The notes below the pieces were generated by a model. It saw only the letters and a program-made list of their open reading frames with translations, was not told the origin of the DNA and did no database searches. DNA of 27,602 nucleotides, taken from the NCBI GenBank assembly GCA_028678905.1, contig JAJRCO010000015.1, positions 1 to 27,602 of the forward strand, in the 5' to 3' direction. Shown piece by piece: positions 6,098 to 15,321 of the stretch (its first letter is position 1; each line of letters begins with the position of its first letter). Position numbers and translations under genes: made by a program. Origin of the DNA: Methanomicrobiales archaeon. GTDB lineage: Archaea; Halobacteriota; Methanomicrobia; Methanomicrobiales; JACTUA01.

Positions 6098-7660
6098 TTG
6101 CTGGATAGGTCTGTTCTGTCTAGGGCATATTTTTCTCGTTCACACGTAGCGAGACATCAGCTGGATTCGTTCAACAATTTTCTCCAGCACAACTTGCAGA
6201 AAGTGGTGAACGAACAGAAGCTTATTGAAACCGATATCGAGAGCAGGGGAAAAAGCAACCAGCCGGTCTGGGTAGAGCTCGGAAAAATCGAGGTGAAGAA
6301 GCCGATGGTGCGGGAAGCGGACGGGTCCCAGGGAGACCTGTTCCCGGCAGAAGCCCGCCTCCGCAACCTCACCTATGCGGCTCCCATCCAGCTGGAGATG
6401 ACCCTCGTGCAGGGGGGAGAGAGGCATGAGCCGGTGATCGCGATTATCGGTCAGCTTCCGATTATGGTCGGATCCATGTCCTGCAACCTGTTCGGTCTTT
6501 CCGACGAAGAGCGGGTGGAACACGGAGAAGATCCTCTTGATCCGGGCAGCTACTTCATCATCAACGGGACCGAGCGGGTGTTGATGACACTGGAGGATCT
6601 CGCCTCCAACAAGATCATGACCGAGTTCACGGAGCGGTATAACGAGAGGATCTACGTAGCCAAGGTCTTCTCCCAGTACCGGGGATATCGGGCGCTGATC
6701 GTGGTCGAACGCAACAAGAAGAACCTGCTTGAAGTCTCCTTCCCCTCAGTAGCCGGCCACCTGCGGTTCGTGGACCTCATGCGGGCGCTAGGCCTGGTGA
6801 CCGATGAGGAGATTGTGAATGCGGTCTCCACGGATGTAGACATACTCACTTTCATGATGCAGAATCTGGAGGAGAGCGCGGAGTGCGATTCTGTCGAAGC
6901 CGGCATCATGTATGTAGGAAGGAAGCTAGCCCCCAACCAGACACGGGATTACCAGCGGAAGCGGGCGGAGTTCGTCTTGGATAATTACCTCCTGCCTCAC
7001 CTGAACTATCTAATGCCTGTCGGGCTCAAAGAGGGAGATCCGGAGTACGAAGGGACGGTGCGGAGCGTCCGTCTAGCGAAAGCTCATTTCCTGGGAAGAA
7101 TGGCCGAGGCCTGTTTCGACCTGGTTCTGGACAAGCGCCGCATCGACGACAAAGACCACTACTCCAACAAACGACTCAAACTGGCGGGCGACCTGATGGA
7201 AGATCTGTTCCGTATCTCCCTCAACCGGCTGACCCGGGACATCAAATACCAGCTGGAGCGGGCGAGCATGCGCCACCGCGATCTCTCCATCGGAACCGCG
7301 GTGCGGGCAGATGTGCTCACCGAGCGCCTCCTGCATCCCCTGGCCACCGGTAATTGGGTAGGAGGCAGGACCGGGGTTTCCCAGCTCCTTGATCGGGTCG
7401 ATCACATGTCTGTCCTCTCCCACCTGCGGCGGGTAATCTCACCCCTGTCCCGTTCGCAGCCCCATTTCGAAGCCCGGGACTTGCACCCCACCCAGTGGGG
7501 TCGGATTTGCCCCAGCGAGACTCCTGAAGGGCCGAACTGCGGGCTGGTGAAGAACTTCGCCCAGATGGTGGAGATCAGTAAAGGCGTCGATGATGAACTG
7601 GAGATGAAGCGGATCCTATACACACTCGGTGTCGAACCGCTGCGGGGAGAGGTCGAATGA
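6098..7660 (+). CDS. rpoB2: RNA polymerase subunit B'' (Rpo2N)
   Basis: A 520-aa N-terminal half of the split beta-like subunit, as in many methanogens. It begins MLDRSVLSRAYFSRSH, contains SYFIINGTERVLMTLEDLASN and IDDKDHYSNKRLKLAGDLMEDLF, and ends near HPTQWGRICPSETPEGPNCGLVKNF, a strongly conserved core segment. The start is TTG 6098, supported by a GGGGG site seven bases upstream and by the family's N-terminus; no ATG is suitably placed. It overlaps rpoB1 by 4 nt (ATGA), keeping the two halves in step. Length and motifs look normal. Confidence 0.97.
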   Translation: MLDRSVLSRAYFSRSHVARHQLDSFNNFLQHNLQKVVNEQKLIETDIESRGKSNQPVWVELGKIEVKKPMVREADGSQGDLFPAEARLRNLTYAAPIQLEMTLVQGGERHEPVIAIIGQLPIMVGSMSCNLFGLSDEERVEHGEDPLDPGSYFIINGTERVLMTLEDLASNKIMTEFTERYNERIYVAKVFSQYRGYRALIVVERNKKNLLEVSFPSVAGHLRFVDLMRALGLVTDEEIVNAVSTDVDILTFMMQNLEESAECDSVEAGIMYVGRKLAPNQTRDYQRKRAEFVLDNYLLPHLNYLMPVGLKEGDPEYEGTVRSVRLAKAHFLGRMAEACFDLVLDKRRIDDKDHYSNKRLKLAGDLMEDLFRISLNRLTRDIKYQLERASMRHRDLSIGTAVRADVLTERLLHPLATGNWVGGRTGVSQLLDRVDHMSVLSHLRRVISPLSRSQPHFEARDLHPTQWGRICPSETPEGPNCGLVKNFAQMVEISKGVDDELEMKRILYTLGVEPLRGEVE

Positions 7661-9501
7661 AGAAGTCGCGGGTGTTCGTAGACGGTGCGTTCATTGGCTT
7701 GATCGACAACGTACCCGGTGTGGAAGGTACACCTTCCCGGGCCAAGCAGCTTGTCTCCTCTCTTCGGGGAATGCGCCGCCGAAGGGAACTTCCTTCCGAA
7801 GTCAACGTATCCTACAAGGAATACAACGGGGATATCATCATCAACACCGACCGAGGCCGGGCACGGCGTCCCCTGATCGTGCTCGACCATGGAAAACCTC
7901 TGATCACTGATGAGGACGTTGAACGGCTGAAAAAGGAGGAGACCGATTTCAGCCAGCTGGTAGAACGCGGGCTGGTGGAATTTATCGATGCCGAGGAAGA
8001 GGAAGACCTGTTCATCGCCATGACCCCCGAAGACCTCACCCCCGAACACACTCACCTGGAGATCGATCCCTCCCTGATGCTAGGTATCGCGGCTGCGCAT
8101 GTTCCTTTCCCCGAACACAATGCGAGCCCGCGGGTTACCATGGGGGCAGGGATGGTGAAACAGGCGCTCGGTTTTGCCGCGGCGAATATGAAGCTGCGTC
8201 CGGATACTCGGGGGCACTTGTTGCACTATGTGCAGAAACCCCTCGTCCACACCCAGACCTCGGATGCCATCGGCTCCGATGACCGAGCGGCTGGCCAGAA
8301 TTTCGTAGTCGCTATCCTGAGTTTTGAAGGCTACAACATCGAAGACGCCCTCATCTTCAACAAAGGTTCCATCGACCGGGGACTAGGACGGTCCCATTTC
8401 TTCCGCACCTACGAGGGAGAGGAGCGGCGCTATCCCGGGGGTCAGATCGACAAGATCCAGATCCCGGATGAGGAAGTGGCCGGCGCTCATGGGGCAGAGT
8501 TCTATAAACACCTGGACGACGACGGAATTATCAACCCTGAGACCGTGGTCGTCGAAAAAGACGTCCTGATCGGGAAGACCTCTCCTCCGCGTTTTCTGGA
8601 AGAGCCGACCAGCGAGCTGATCGCGGTTGAAAAACGACGCGACACCTCGGTGACCATGCGTAGCAACGAGCACGGGATTGTGGACACCGTAATCATTACC
8701 GAGGGTGAGAACAGCTCCCGCCTGGTAAAGGTCCGCACCCGTGACCTCCGTGTCCCGGAGGTGGGGGACAAATTCGCCTCCCGTCACGGGCAGAAAGGGG
8801 TCATCGGGCTCATCGCACCCCAGGAGGATATGCCCTTCAGTCAGGATGGCATGATGCCGGATCTGATCATCAACCCCCATGCCATCCCCAGCCGGATGAC
8901 CATCGGCCACATGCTGGAGATGCTAGGTGGTAAGGTAGGTGCGATGGAGGGGCGCCGCATCAACGGCACCGCTTTCAGCGGAGAGACCGAGGGAGACCTT
9001 CGCGAGTCCTTGAAGACTCTGGGGTTCGCTCATACTGGCCGGGAGATCCTCTATGATGGGATCACCGGCCGCCAGTTCCTGGCAGACATCTATATGGGTG
9101 TGATCTACTACCAGAAACTCTACCACATGGTCTCCAGCAAGATGCATGCCCGCTCCCGCGGCCCGGTCCAGGTACTCACCAGGCAGCCCACCGAAGGGCG
9201 TGCCCGGGAGGGCGGACTTCGATTCGGGGAGATGGAACGGGACGTGATGATCGGCCACGGGGCCGCGCTTGCCCTCAAGGAGCGGCTGCTGGACGAATCC
9301 GACAAGGTGGTCCAGTACGTCTGCGCTCACTGCGGGATGATCGCGTTCCTGGACCGCAAGCGGAACGTCACCCGTTGCCTGGCCTGTGGAAACGAGACGG
9401 AGATTTACCCGGTGGAGATGAGCTACGCGTTCAAACTGCTTCTCGACGAGATGAAGAGTATGGGCATTTCCCCGAGACTTCGCCTGGAGGATATGGTATA
9501 G
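7657..9501 (+). CDS. rpoB1: RNA polymerase subunit B' (Rpo2C)
   Basis: A 614-aa C-terminal half of the split beta-like subunit. The core contains LSFEGYNIEDALIFNKGS (residues 221-238), GDKFASRHGQKGVIG (370-384), close to the catalytic centre, and DLIINPHAIPSRMTIGHMLE (402-421). A zinc-binding site is formed by C556/C559 and C574/C577 near the C-terminus. The gene starts with ATG overlapping rpoB2 and is followed 11 nt later by rpoA1. No intein or interruption is seen. Confidence 0.97.
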   Translation: MKKSRVFVDGAFIGLIDNVPGVEGTPSRAKQLVSSLRGMRRRRELPSEVNVSYKEYNGDIIINTDRGRARRPLIVLDHGKPLITDEDVERLKKEETDFSQLVERGLVEFIDAEEEEDLFIAMTPEDLTPEHTHLEIDPSLMLGIAAAHVPFPEHNASPRVTMGAGMVKQALGFAAANMKLRPDTRGHLLHYVQKPLVHTQTSDAIGSDDRAAGQNFVVAILSFEGYNIEDALIFNKGSIDRGLGRSHFFRTYEGEERRYPGGQIDKIQIPDEEVAGAHGAEFYKHLDDDGIINPETVVVEKDVLIGKTSPPRFLEEPTSELIAVEKRRDTSVTMRSNEHGIVDTVIITEGENSSRLVKVRTRDLRVPEVGDKFASRHGQKGVIGLIAPQEDMPFSQDGMMPDLIINPHAIPSRMTIGHMLEMLGGKVGAMEGRRINGTAFSGETEGDLRESLKTLGFAHTGREILYDGITGRQFLADIYMGVIYYQKLYHMVSSKMHARSRGPVQVLTRQPTEGRAREGGLRFGEMERDVMIGHGAALALKERLLDESDKVVQYVCAHCGMIAFLDRKRNVTRCLACGNETEIYPVEMSYAFKLLLDEMKSMGISPRLRLEDMV

Positions 9502-9512
9502 GAGGTCCTGAC

Positions 9513-12152
9513 ATGCCAAGCCCAAAACGTATCGGAAAGATCGAGTTCGGTCTGTTCTCCCCCAAAGAGATCAGAAAGATGAGTGTCCGCAAGATCATCT
9601 GGGCGGACACCTATGATGAGGACGGGTTCCCCTATCCTCAGGGACTTATGGACCTCAACCTCGGGGTAATCGACCCTGGCCTGCGATGCAAGACCTGCGA
9701 CCAGAAGGCTGCGGACTGCCCGGGCCACTTTGGTCACATCGAACTGGCAAAACCGGTCATCCACGTAGGGTACACCCGCCTGATCCGCAAACTGCTGCGG
9801 GTGACCTGCCGGAACTGCAGCCGCCTCCTCCTGCCCCCCACCGAGATCGAGAAGGTGCTATCTACCGACGAAGAGAGCGGACCGGATGTCCTCACGGAAA
9901 AGGACATCAAGAAGGAGCAGATCTGTCCCCACTGCGCGGAGCAGCAGTACAAGATCAACTTCGAGAAGCCCACCACCTTCTCTGAAGTGTGGATGGAGGG
10001 GAACCGCAAGATGGAGCACAAGCTCACCCCGGCCGACATCAGAGCCCGCCTGGAGAAGATCCCGGACGAAGACCTGCGGGCTCTGGGTATCAACCCGGTA
10101 GTCGCCCGGCCGGAATGGACCATCCTTACCGTGCTACCGGTCCCTCCAGTCACCATGCGGCCTTCCATTATTCTCGAGAACGGGCAGCGTTCGGAGGACG
10201 ATCTCACCCACAAGCTGGTGGATATCATCCGCATCAACCAGCGGTTCAAGGAGAACCAGGACGCGGGCGCACCCCAGCTGATCATCGAAGACCTGTGGGA
10301 GCTCCTCCAGTACCATGTCACCACCTACCTTGATAACGAAGTGGCAGGATGTCCACCGGCCCGCCACCGCAGCGGGAGACCCTTAAAGACTCTCTCCCAG
10401 CGGCTGAAGGGAAAGGAAGGACGGTTCCGAGGATCGCTCTCCGGTAAACGAGTGAACTTCTCCGCCCGTACGGTGATCTCTCCTGACCCGAACATCAGTG
10501 TGCGTGAGGTGGGAATTCCACTCGCCTGTGCAAATGAGATGACCATTCCGGTGCGGGTTACCCCTTTCAACATCACTGAGGTACGGGAGTTCATTATGAA
10601 CGGCCCGGACCGCAAAGACGTGAACGCCCCCTGCGGCGCCAACTACGTGATCCGCCCGGACAACCGCCGCATCCGCCTCTCAGAGACCAACCTGCAGACC
10701 GTGTCCGAAATGGTCGAACCCGGCTGGACGGTGGAGAGGCAGCTCCGCGACACCGATGTGGTACTGTTCAACCGGCAGCCGTCACTGCACCGCATGAGCA
10801 TCATGGCCCATCAGACCAAGGTGATGCAGGGAAAGACCTTCCGGTTGAACCCGGCGGTCTGTCCTCCCTATAACGCGGATTTCGATGGCGACGAGATGAA
10901 CCTCCATGTTCCCCAGACGGAGGAAGCGATGGCCGAAGCCCACATCCTGCTTGCCGTGCAGGAAAACATCCTCTCCCCACGCTTTGGTGGACCTATCATC
11001 GGCGGCATCCACGATCATGTTTCTGGCATCTTTATGCTCACCCACGGTTTGCGCTGGTTCCCCAAACGTGACGTGCTCTATCTGCTGGAGGCCCGCAATC
11101 TGCCGAGACTCCCCCCACCGGGCCGGGAGGAGGAGGGGATCCCCTACTGGAGCAACAAACAGGTGTTTTCCCTGATCCTGCCCTCCGACCTGAACATGGT
11201 GTTCCGGGCCAGTTCCTGCCAGAACTGCCCGCAGTGCAAGGAAGAATCCTGTGACCGGGACGCCTACGTAAAGATCATTGACGGATTGTTGCACTCCGGC
11301 ACCATCGACAAGAAATCCATCGGGGCATTTGATGGTCAGATCCTCCACCGCATTATTCGGCAGTACGGCATGAGGCGCTCCGCCGATTTCATCGATGACA
11401 TGACCAAGCTGGCCATCCGCTCTATCATGCTGGATGGATTCTCTTTCGGGATTGACGATGAGGACCTTTCCAAGACCGAGTACGGCCAGATTCGCGAGGT
11501 GCTGGACACCGCGGCGAACGATGTACGTACCCGCATCAAGATCTACGAGGAAGGAGCCCTCGAGCCCATGCCTGGGAGGACGGAGGAGGAAACCCTTGAG
11601 ATGCAGATTATGCAGGTTATGGGCAAGGCCCGTGACCGCACCGGTGAGATCGCCGGTCGCCACCTCGGTCTGGAGAACAGTGCTGTGGTTATGGCAGTGA
11701 GCGGTGCACGGGGCTCCATGCTCAACCTCACCCAGATGGCCGGCTGTATCGGCCAGCAGTCTGTACGCGGGGAGCGCATCATGCGGGGCTACGATGAACG
11801 GACCCTCCCGCACTTTAAGCGCCGCGATCGCGGAGCCGAAGCCCACGGCTTCATCAAGAACAGCTACAAGAGCGGCCTCTCCCCCACCGAGTTCTTCTTC
11901 CACGCCATCGGGGGGCGGGAGGGTCTGGTGGATACGGCGGTCAGGACGTCCCAGAGCGGGTACCTACAAAGAAGGATGATCAACGCGCTGCAGGACCTCA
12001 AAGTCGCCTATGACGGGACGGTACGCACCACTGGAGGACGGATCATCCAGTTCCTCTACGGGGAGGACGGCACCGATCCAGCCAAGAGTAGCTATGGGAA
12101 TCCAGTCGACGTGAAAGGCATCGTGGAGAGCGTGCTTAAGGAGGAGAGCTGA
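9513..12152 (+). CDS. rpoA1: RNA polymerase subunit A' (Rpo1N)
   Basis: An 879-aa N-terminal part of the largest subunit. Zinc ligands appear at C59, C62, C69 and H72 (the CPGHFGH motif), and a second set at C99, C102, C138 and C141. The catalytic loop NADFDGDE supplies the Mg-binding aspartates D456, D458 and D460. The switch and bridge regions are intact. I chose ATG 9513 (MPSPKRIGKIEFGLFSP) because GGAGGT at 9501-9506 precedes it. An upstream in-frame extension to 9375 lies inside rpoB1 and does not match the family. It is followed 1 nt later by rpoA2. Confidence 0.97.
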   Translation: MPSPKRIGKIEFGLFSPKEIRKMSVRKIIWADTYDEDGFPYPQGLMDLNLGVIDPGLRCKTCDQKAADCPGHFGHIELAKPVIHVGYTRLIRKLLRVTCRNCSRLLLPPTEIEKVLSTDEESGPDVLTEKDIKKEQICPHCAEQQYKINFEKPTTFSEVWMEGNRKMEHKLTPADIRARLEKIPDEDLRALGINPVVARPEWTILTVLPVPPVTMRPSIILENGQRSEDDLTHKLVDIIRINQRFKENQDAGAPQLIIEDLWELLQYHVTTYLDNEVAGCPPARHRSGRPLKTLSQRLKGKEGRFRGSLSGKRVNFSARTVISPDPNISVREVGIPLACANEMTIPVRVTPFNITEVREFIMNGPDRKDVNAPCGANYVIRPDNRRIRLSETNLQTVSEMVEPGWTVERQLRDTDVVLFNRQPSLHRMSIMAHQTKVMQGKTFRLNPAVCPPYNADFDGDEMNLHVPQTEEAMAEAHILLAVQENILSPRFGGPIIGGIHDHVSGIFMLTHGLRWFPKRDVLYLLEARNLPRLPPPGREEEGIPYWSNKQVFSLILPSDLNMVFRASSCQNCPQCKEESCDRDAYVKIIDGLLHSGTIDKKSIGAFDGQILHRIIRQYGMRRSADFIDDMTKLAIRSIMLDGFSFGIDDEDLSKTEYGQIREVLDTAANDVRTRIKIYEEGALEPMPGRTEEETLEMQIMQVMGKARDRTGEIAGRHLGLENSAVVMAVSGARGSMLNLTQMAGCIGQQSVRGERIMRGYDERTLPHFKRRDRGAEAHGFIKNSYKSGLSPTEFFFHAIGGREGLVDTAVRTSQSGYLQRRMINALQDLKVAYDGTVRTTGGRIIQFLYGEDGTDPAKSSYGNPVDVKGIVESVLKEES

Positions 12153-12153
12153 A

Positions 12154-13323
12154 ATGGACGCCAGTATGGAAGAGCAGATCGCCACGATGCCGGTCCCGGA
12201 AAAGACTAAGGAGCAGCTCCGCGCGAGTATCGAAGGAAAAGCGATCACCGGGGATCAGTTCAGCACCATCACGGCAGCGGTGATCACGGAATACGAACGC
12301 ACCCGCATCGAAGCCTGTGAGGCGGTGGGCATCGTGGCCGCCCAGTCTATCGGAGAGCCGGGCACCCAGATGACTATGCGAACATTTCACTACGCGGGTG
12401 TCGCCGAGATTAACGTGACCCTGGGACTTCCCCGTCTAATTGAGATCATGGATGCCCGCAAGGAGCCAAGCACCCCCACCATGACTATCTACCTGCGCCC
12501 CGAATTCCGCGGGAACCGGGACCGTGCCCGGGAAGTGAGCTGGCAGATCGAGGCGGCGCCCCTCCATGAGTTCGCCGATATCACCACGGATATGGAGAAC
12601 ATGCAGGTAGTAGTCCAGCTGATCATCGCACAGTGTGAGAAGCGCAAAATCACTCCCGCGACTATCATGGAGAATTCCCCCAAGAAAATCCGGGAGCGCC
12701 GGCACTACCGCGATTTCGAGCACGAGATCGATGAGGCGAAAGCCCTGATTCGGTTTTTCCCCAAGGATATCGAGAGCTACCAGAATCTATTCCAGCTTGC
12801 CGATCACGTGCGCAACGTGATCGTCCAGGGTATCAACGATATCGTGCGTGTGGTGGTGCGGAAAGAAGGGGAAGAGTATGTGCTCTACACCGAGGGATCC
12901 AATTTAAAAGACGTGTTTGAGGTTGAAGGTGTCGATATATCCCGCACCCGGTCCAATAACATCAGCGAAACAGCGGACATCCTGGGCATCGAAGCGGCAA
13001 GAAATGCCATTATACATGAGGCACTCAGTACATTAAACGAACAGGGTATCCACGTGGATGTCCGTCATCTCATGCTGGTAGCGGATATGATGTGCATGGA
13101 TGGTGAGGTCAAGCAGATCGGTCGCCATGGGATTGCCGGTGAGAAGGAGAGCGTACTTTCGCGTGCCGCCTTCGAAGTCACCGTCAACCACCTCCTCGAC
13201 GCCGCCATCGCCAACGAAGTGGATGAACTGAACGGAGTCACTGAGAACATCATCGTCGGACAGCCCATCCAGCTGGGCACAGGTGATGTTAAATTGATCG
13301 CAAAACCTCGATTACGGGTGTAA
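12154..13323 (+). CDS. rpoA2: RNA polymerase subunit A'' (Rpo1C)
   Basis: A 389-aa C-terminal part of the largest subunit. The segment EAVGIVAAQSIGEPG (56-70) with TQMTMRTFHYAGVA is the trigger-loop region that closes on the incoming NTP. LGLPRLIEIMDARKEPSTP and the late MLVADMMCMDG and HGIAGEKESVLSRAAFE segments form the cleft and jaw. It starts 2 nt after the rpoA1 stop and ends 3 nt before rpl30e. Inteins are known at this subunit in some archaea, but none is present here. Confidence 0.97.
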   Translation: MDASMEEQIATMPVPEKTKEQLRASIEGKAITGDQFSTITAAVITEYERTRIEACEAVGIVAAQSIGEPGTQMTMRTFHYAGVAEINVTLGLPRLIEIMDARKEPSTPTMTIYLRPEFRGNRDRAREVSWQIEAAPLHEFADITTDMENMQVVVQLIIAQCEKRKITPATIMENSPKKIRERRHYRDFEHEIDEAKALIRFFPKDIESYQNLFQLADHVRNVIVQGINDIVRVVVRKEGEEYVLYTEGSNLKDVFEVEGVDISRTRSNNISETADILGIEAARNAIIHEALSTLNEQGIHVDVRHLMLVADMMCMDGEVKQIGRHGIAGEKESVLSRAAFEVTVNHLLDAAIANEVDELNGVTENIIVGQPIQLGTGDVKLIAKPRLRV

Positions 13324-13326
13324 ACA

Positions 13327-13617
13327 ATGGATTTTAACATATCGCTGAGAAAGGCCATCAAGACCGGCGACGTAATCCTCGGCCGGAACGAAACAGAGGA
13401 CAGCATTCAGCAGGGGAAATCTCGACTAGTCATCCTGGCAAAAAACACCCAGGAATCCTTCAAACAGTTTGCCAGGCAGAAAGAGGGACTTTCGGTCTAT
13501 GTCTATGACGGATCCAGCATGCAACTCGGGAAAGCATGCGGAAAACCGTTCCTGGTCAGCGCGCTCGCGGTGATCGATCCTGGCGAATCAGATATTCTGT
13601 CCTTACAGGAGAGATGA
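13327..13617 (+). CDS. rpl30e: ribosomal protein L30e
   Basis: A 96-aa protein of the L7Ae/L30e fold, a large-subunit ribosomal protein that binds kink-turn RNA. DFNISLRKAIKTGDVILGRN and GKSRLVILAKNT at the N-terminus are typical, and the C-terminus GKPFLVSALAVIDPGESDIL matches the family. Its place between rpoA2 and nusA is the standard archaeal order. It is separated by 1 nt from nusA, indicating tight coupling. Confidence 0.95.
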   Translation: MDFNISLRKAIKTGDVILGRNETEDSIQQGKSRLVILAKNTQESFKQFARQKEGLSVYVYDGSSMQLGKACGKPFLVSALAVIDPGESDILSLQER

Positions 13618-13618
13618 T

Positions 13619-14050
13619 ATGGGAGAGATCGTGCTTACCGAGGACTGTATGCGTCACATCTCCCAGTTCGAGACGCTCACCGGTGCCTCGAGTCGCGACT
13701 GTATCATTGATGACCGGAACCAGCGGATCATCTTCGTGGTAAACCCGGGCGAGATGGGCAGAGCCATCGGAAAGAAAGGAGCAAGCATCAAGAACGCTTC
13801 CGAGGAGATGGGCAAGCGCATCGAAGTCGTGGAGTACTCCCCCAATCCGGAACAGTTTCTCAGGAACTGCTTCCTGCCTGCCCAGGTCACCGAGGTGGAG
13901 TTCGTCAACGAAAACGACGACCGCATTGCCATCGTCTCGGTGCGGGATGAGGACCGCGGCATCGCCATCGGGAAGGACGGCAAAAACATCTTTAAAGCGA
14001 AGCGTCTGGCCCAGCGCCAGCATGACATCGCCGATGTGCGGTTGAAATAG
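13619..14050 (+). CDS. nusA: archaeal NusA-like transcription factor
   Basis: A 143-aa protein consisting essentially of two KH RNA-binding domains, without the S1 and N-terminal domains of bacterial NusA. The KH loops are visible as GRAIGKKGASIK (47-58) and GIAIGKDGKNI (114-124). It is thought to act with RNA polymerase in elongation or termination, consistent with its place at the end of the polymerase operon. A T8 tract follows directly. Confidence 0.93.
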   Translation: MGEIVLTEDCMRHISQFETLTGASSRDCIIDDRNQRIIFVVNPGEMGRAIGKKGASIKNASEEMGKRIEVVEYSPNPEQFLRNCFLPAQVTEVEFVNENDDRIAIVSVRDEDRGIAIGKDGKNIFKAKRLAQRQHDIADVRLK

Positions 14051-14052
14051 AG

Positions 14053-14060
14053 TTTTTTTT
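14053..14060 (+). terminator. oligo-T terminator of the RNA polymerase operon
   Basis: Eight consecutive T residues start 2 nt after the nusA stop. The next gene is convergent, so transcription of the operon probably ends here. Confidence 0.6.
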
Positions 14061-14122
14061 CTCATCCTGGTGAAGATGAATCCAACCGGGAATTCCGCAA
14101 CTATTCACAGTTTTTGTTACTC

Positions 14123-15148
14123 TTATTCCCGCAACCTCTTCCATTCCCGCAGCACCCCGAAGCACCCGGTGAGCATCATGTCGCCAAATGGGGCTGCCTG
14201 ATAAGCATGCGGGAGGAGCATTCTTCGGTTCGGGCCGGTCGCCACGATCGTTTCCGCATCCAACGGAACATGAACCGCGGCACCATGCCCCCCCGCCTGA
14301 AAGATCTCCTCGTTGGTCAGAGTTCCGGAGCATAGCTTCTTCAGGTACGACCCGAGTTTCTCCGGAGTCAGGGAGAAGGTATGGTGTTCGAAGAGTCCGC
14401 AGACCGTTTCTCCACGGACGGTCGCAGAGAGGGTGTGCCCGTTGCCCACATTCACCAGCACAACCCCAGTCCCGGCCTTCTCTCTCACCCAGGGATCGCA
14501 GAGCATCCCCACGAGGGCCGCCGGGCCGGTGTCCATGACCAGGGAATCGGGTGCCTGGGTGCGGAGCGATCGCATGCGGGTCATCTCTTCCCGCGGTGGA
14601 TCGCTGACCAGGGCGTCCAGATGCCAGTTACCTCCTTCCAGCGATTCCTGCAGCAGCTCGAACCGGAACGCCCGGTTGCTCCGCTCTGGACTGAATCCGT
14701 GATCCTGCACCGCAAAGGCGTATTTCCTGGGGAAGGGTATTCCGAAGCGGGCGAAGGTTTCGCGAAGTTCCAGCTCCATGAAATCGGTGGCCATCACCCG
14801 GATCGCGTCCTCGGGCGGAGTATCCACGATTTTGATTCCCACCGCCCGGGCCTTTTCCAGGTTATCGTGGAAGGTTCTGGCCGCTTCTTCGGTCGCATAC
14901 ACCGCGTGCCCAGCCTGGAGGTGCACACGGATTGCCCGGGTGACGGGGCCTCCTCCCATGGTGAATCCTTCGAAGAACACCGGACGGCCGGCTCTGGTTG
15001 CCCTGCTGATCTCCCCGGCCTTCACCACCGTCGGAGAGGGTACTACCAGTTTCGGGCTTTGCTCCACCGCTTCTCCCTTCCGGTAAACAAGGATATCCTG
15101 GGTACCAGTCCCCACATCGATAATCAAAAGAGTATCAGGTTCTACCAT
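14123..15148 (-). CDS. DUF1786 protein, actin-like ATPase fold
   Basis: A 341-aa protein of the DUF1786 family, found in methanogens and some other anaerobes. The family has been labelled pyruvate-formate-lyase activating enzyme, but I see no CxxxCxxC radical-SAM motif. Instead it shows ASKHA-type phosphate loops: IIDVGTGTQD (9-18), a second VNVGNGHT near 232-239, and DTGPAA at 206-211. It is therefore better described as a probable ATP-binding protein of unknown role. I chose ATG 15148 over an upstream TTG at 15154. A TATA-like AAAAATAG centred about 29 nt before this ATG and the lack of a ribosome site fit a leaderless transcript. Confidence 0.8.
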   Translation of the reverse strand: MVEPDTLLIIDVGTGTQDILVYRKGEAVEQSPKLVVPSPTVVKAGEISRATRAGRPVFFEGFTMGGGPVTRAIRVHLQAGHAVYATEEAARTFHDNLEKARAVGIKIVDTPPEDAIRVMATDFMELELRETFARFGIPFPRKYAFAVQDHGFSPERSNRAFRFELLQESLEGGNWHLDALVSDPPREEMTRMRSLRTQAPDSLVMDTGPAALVGMLCDPWVREKAGTGVVLVNVGNGHTLSATVRGETVCGLFEHHTFSLTPEKLGSYLKKLCSGTLTNEEIFQAGGHGAAVHVPLDAETIVATGPNRRMLLPHAYQAAPFGDMMLTGCFGVLREWKRLRE

Positions 15149-15170
15149 GCGCAATCATCTGCACTATGCT

Positions 15171-15182
15171 GTCTATTTTTGA
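15171..15182 (-). promoter_or_regulatory. TATA-like box of the DUF1786 gene
   Basis: The minus strand reads CTCAAAAATAGAC, centred about 29 nt before ATG 15148. Initiation would fall at or next to the start codon. Confidence 0.4.
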
Positions 15183-15267
15183 GCTCTGCTGCTGTTCAAT
15201 GTTTTCTCATCGGATCCGGGACTGGTCAGAGGAAAGACCATCCGGTTGACAGGCATTTTTTTGGGGG

Positions 15268-15287
15268 CTGGATCATTCCGGATCCAG
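15268..15287. repeat. inverted repeat CTGGATC-N6-GATCCAG
   Basis: A perfect 7-bp inverted repeat with a 6-nt loop in the 173-nt gap between the unknown 158-aa gene and the DUF1786 gene. On the minus strand it is followed by C5 and A7, not T, so it does not look like a terminator of the upstream gene. It may be a protein-binding site or chance. Confidence 0.4.
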
Positions 15288-15321
15288 GGTGCCTGACAGA
15301 AGAGCATCATTCATCTCATTT

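Noticed and set aside
10782..11903. Long minus-strand open frame (373 codons) inside rpoA1
   Set aside because: It lies entirely antisense to a clearly recognised polymerase gene, and its translation has no recognisable domain. It results from high GC and biased codon use.
15281..15287. Reading the inverted repeat at 15268-15287 as a terminator
   Set aside because: On the minus strand it is followed by C and A residues, and on the plus strand no gene precedes it.
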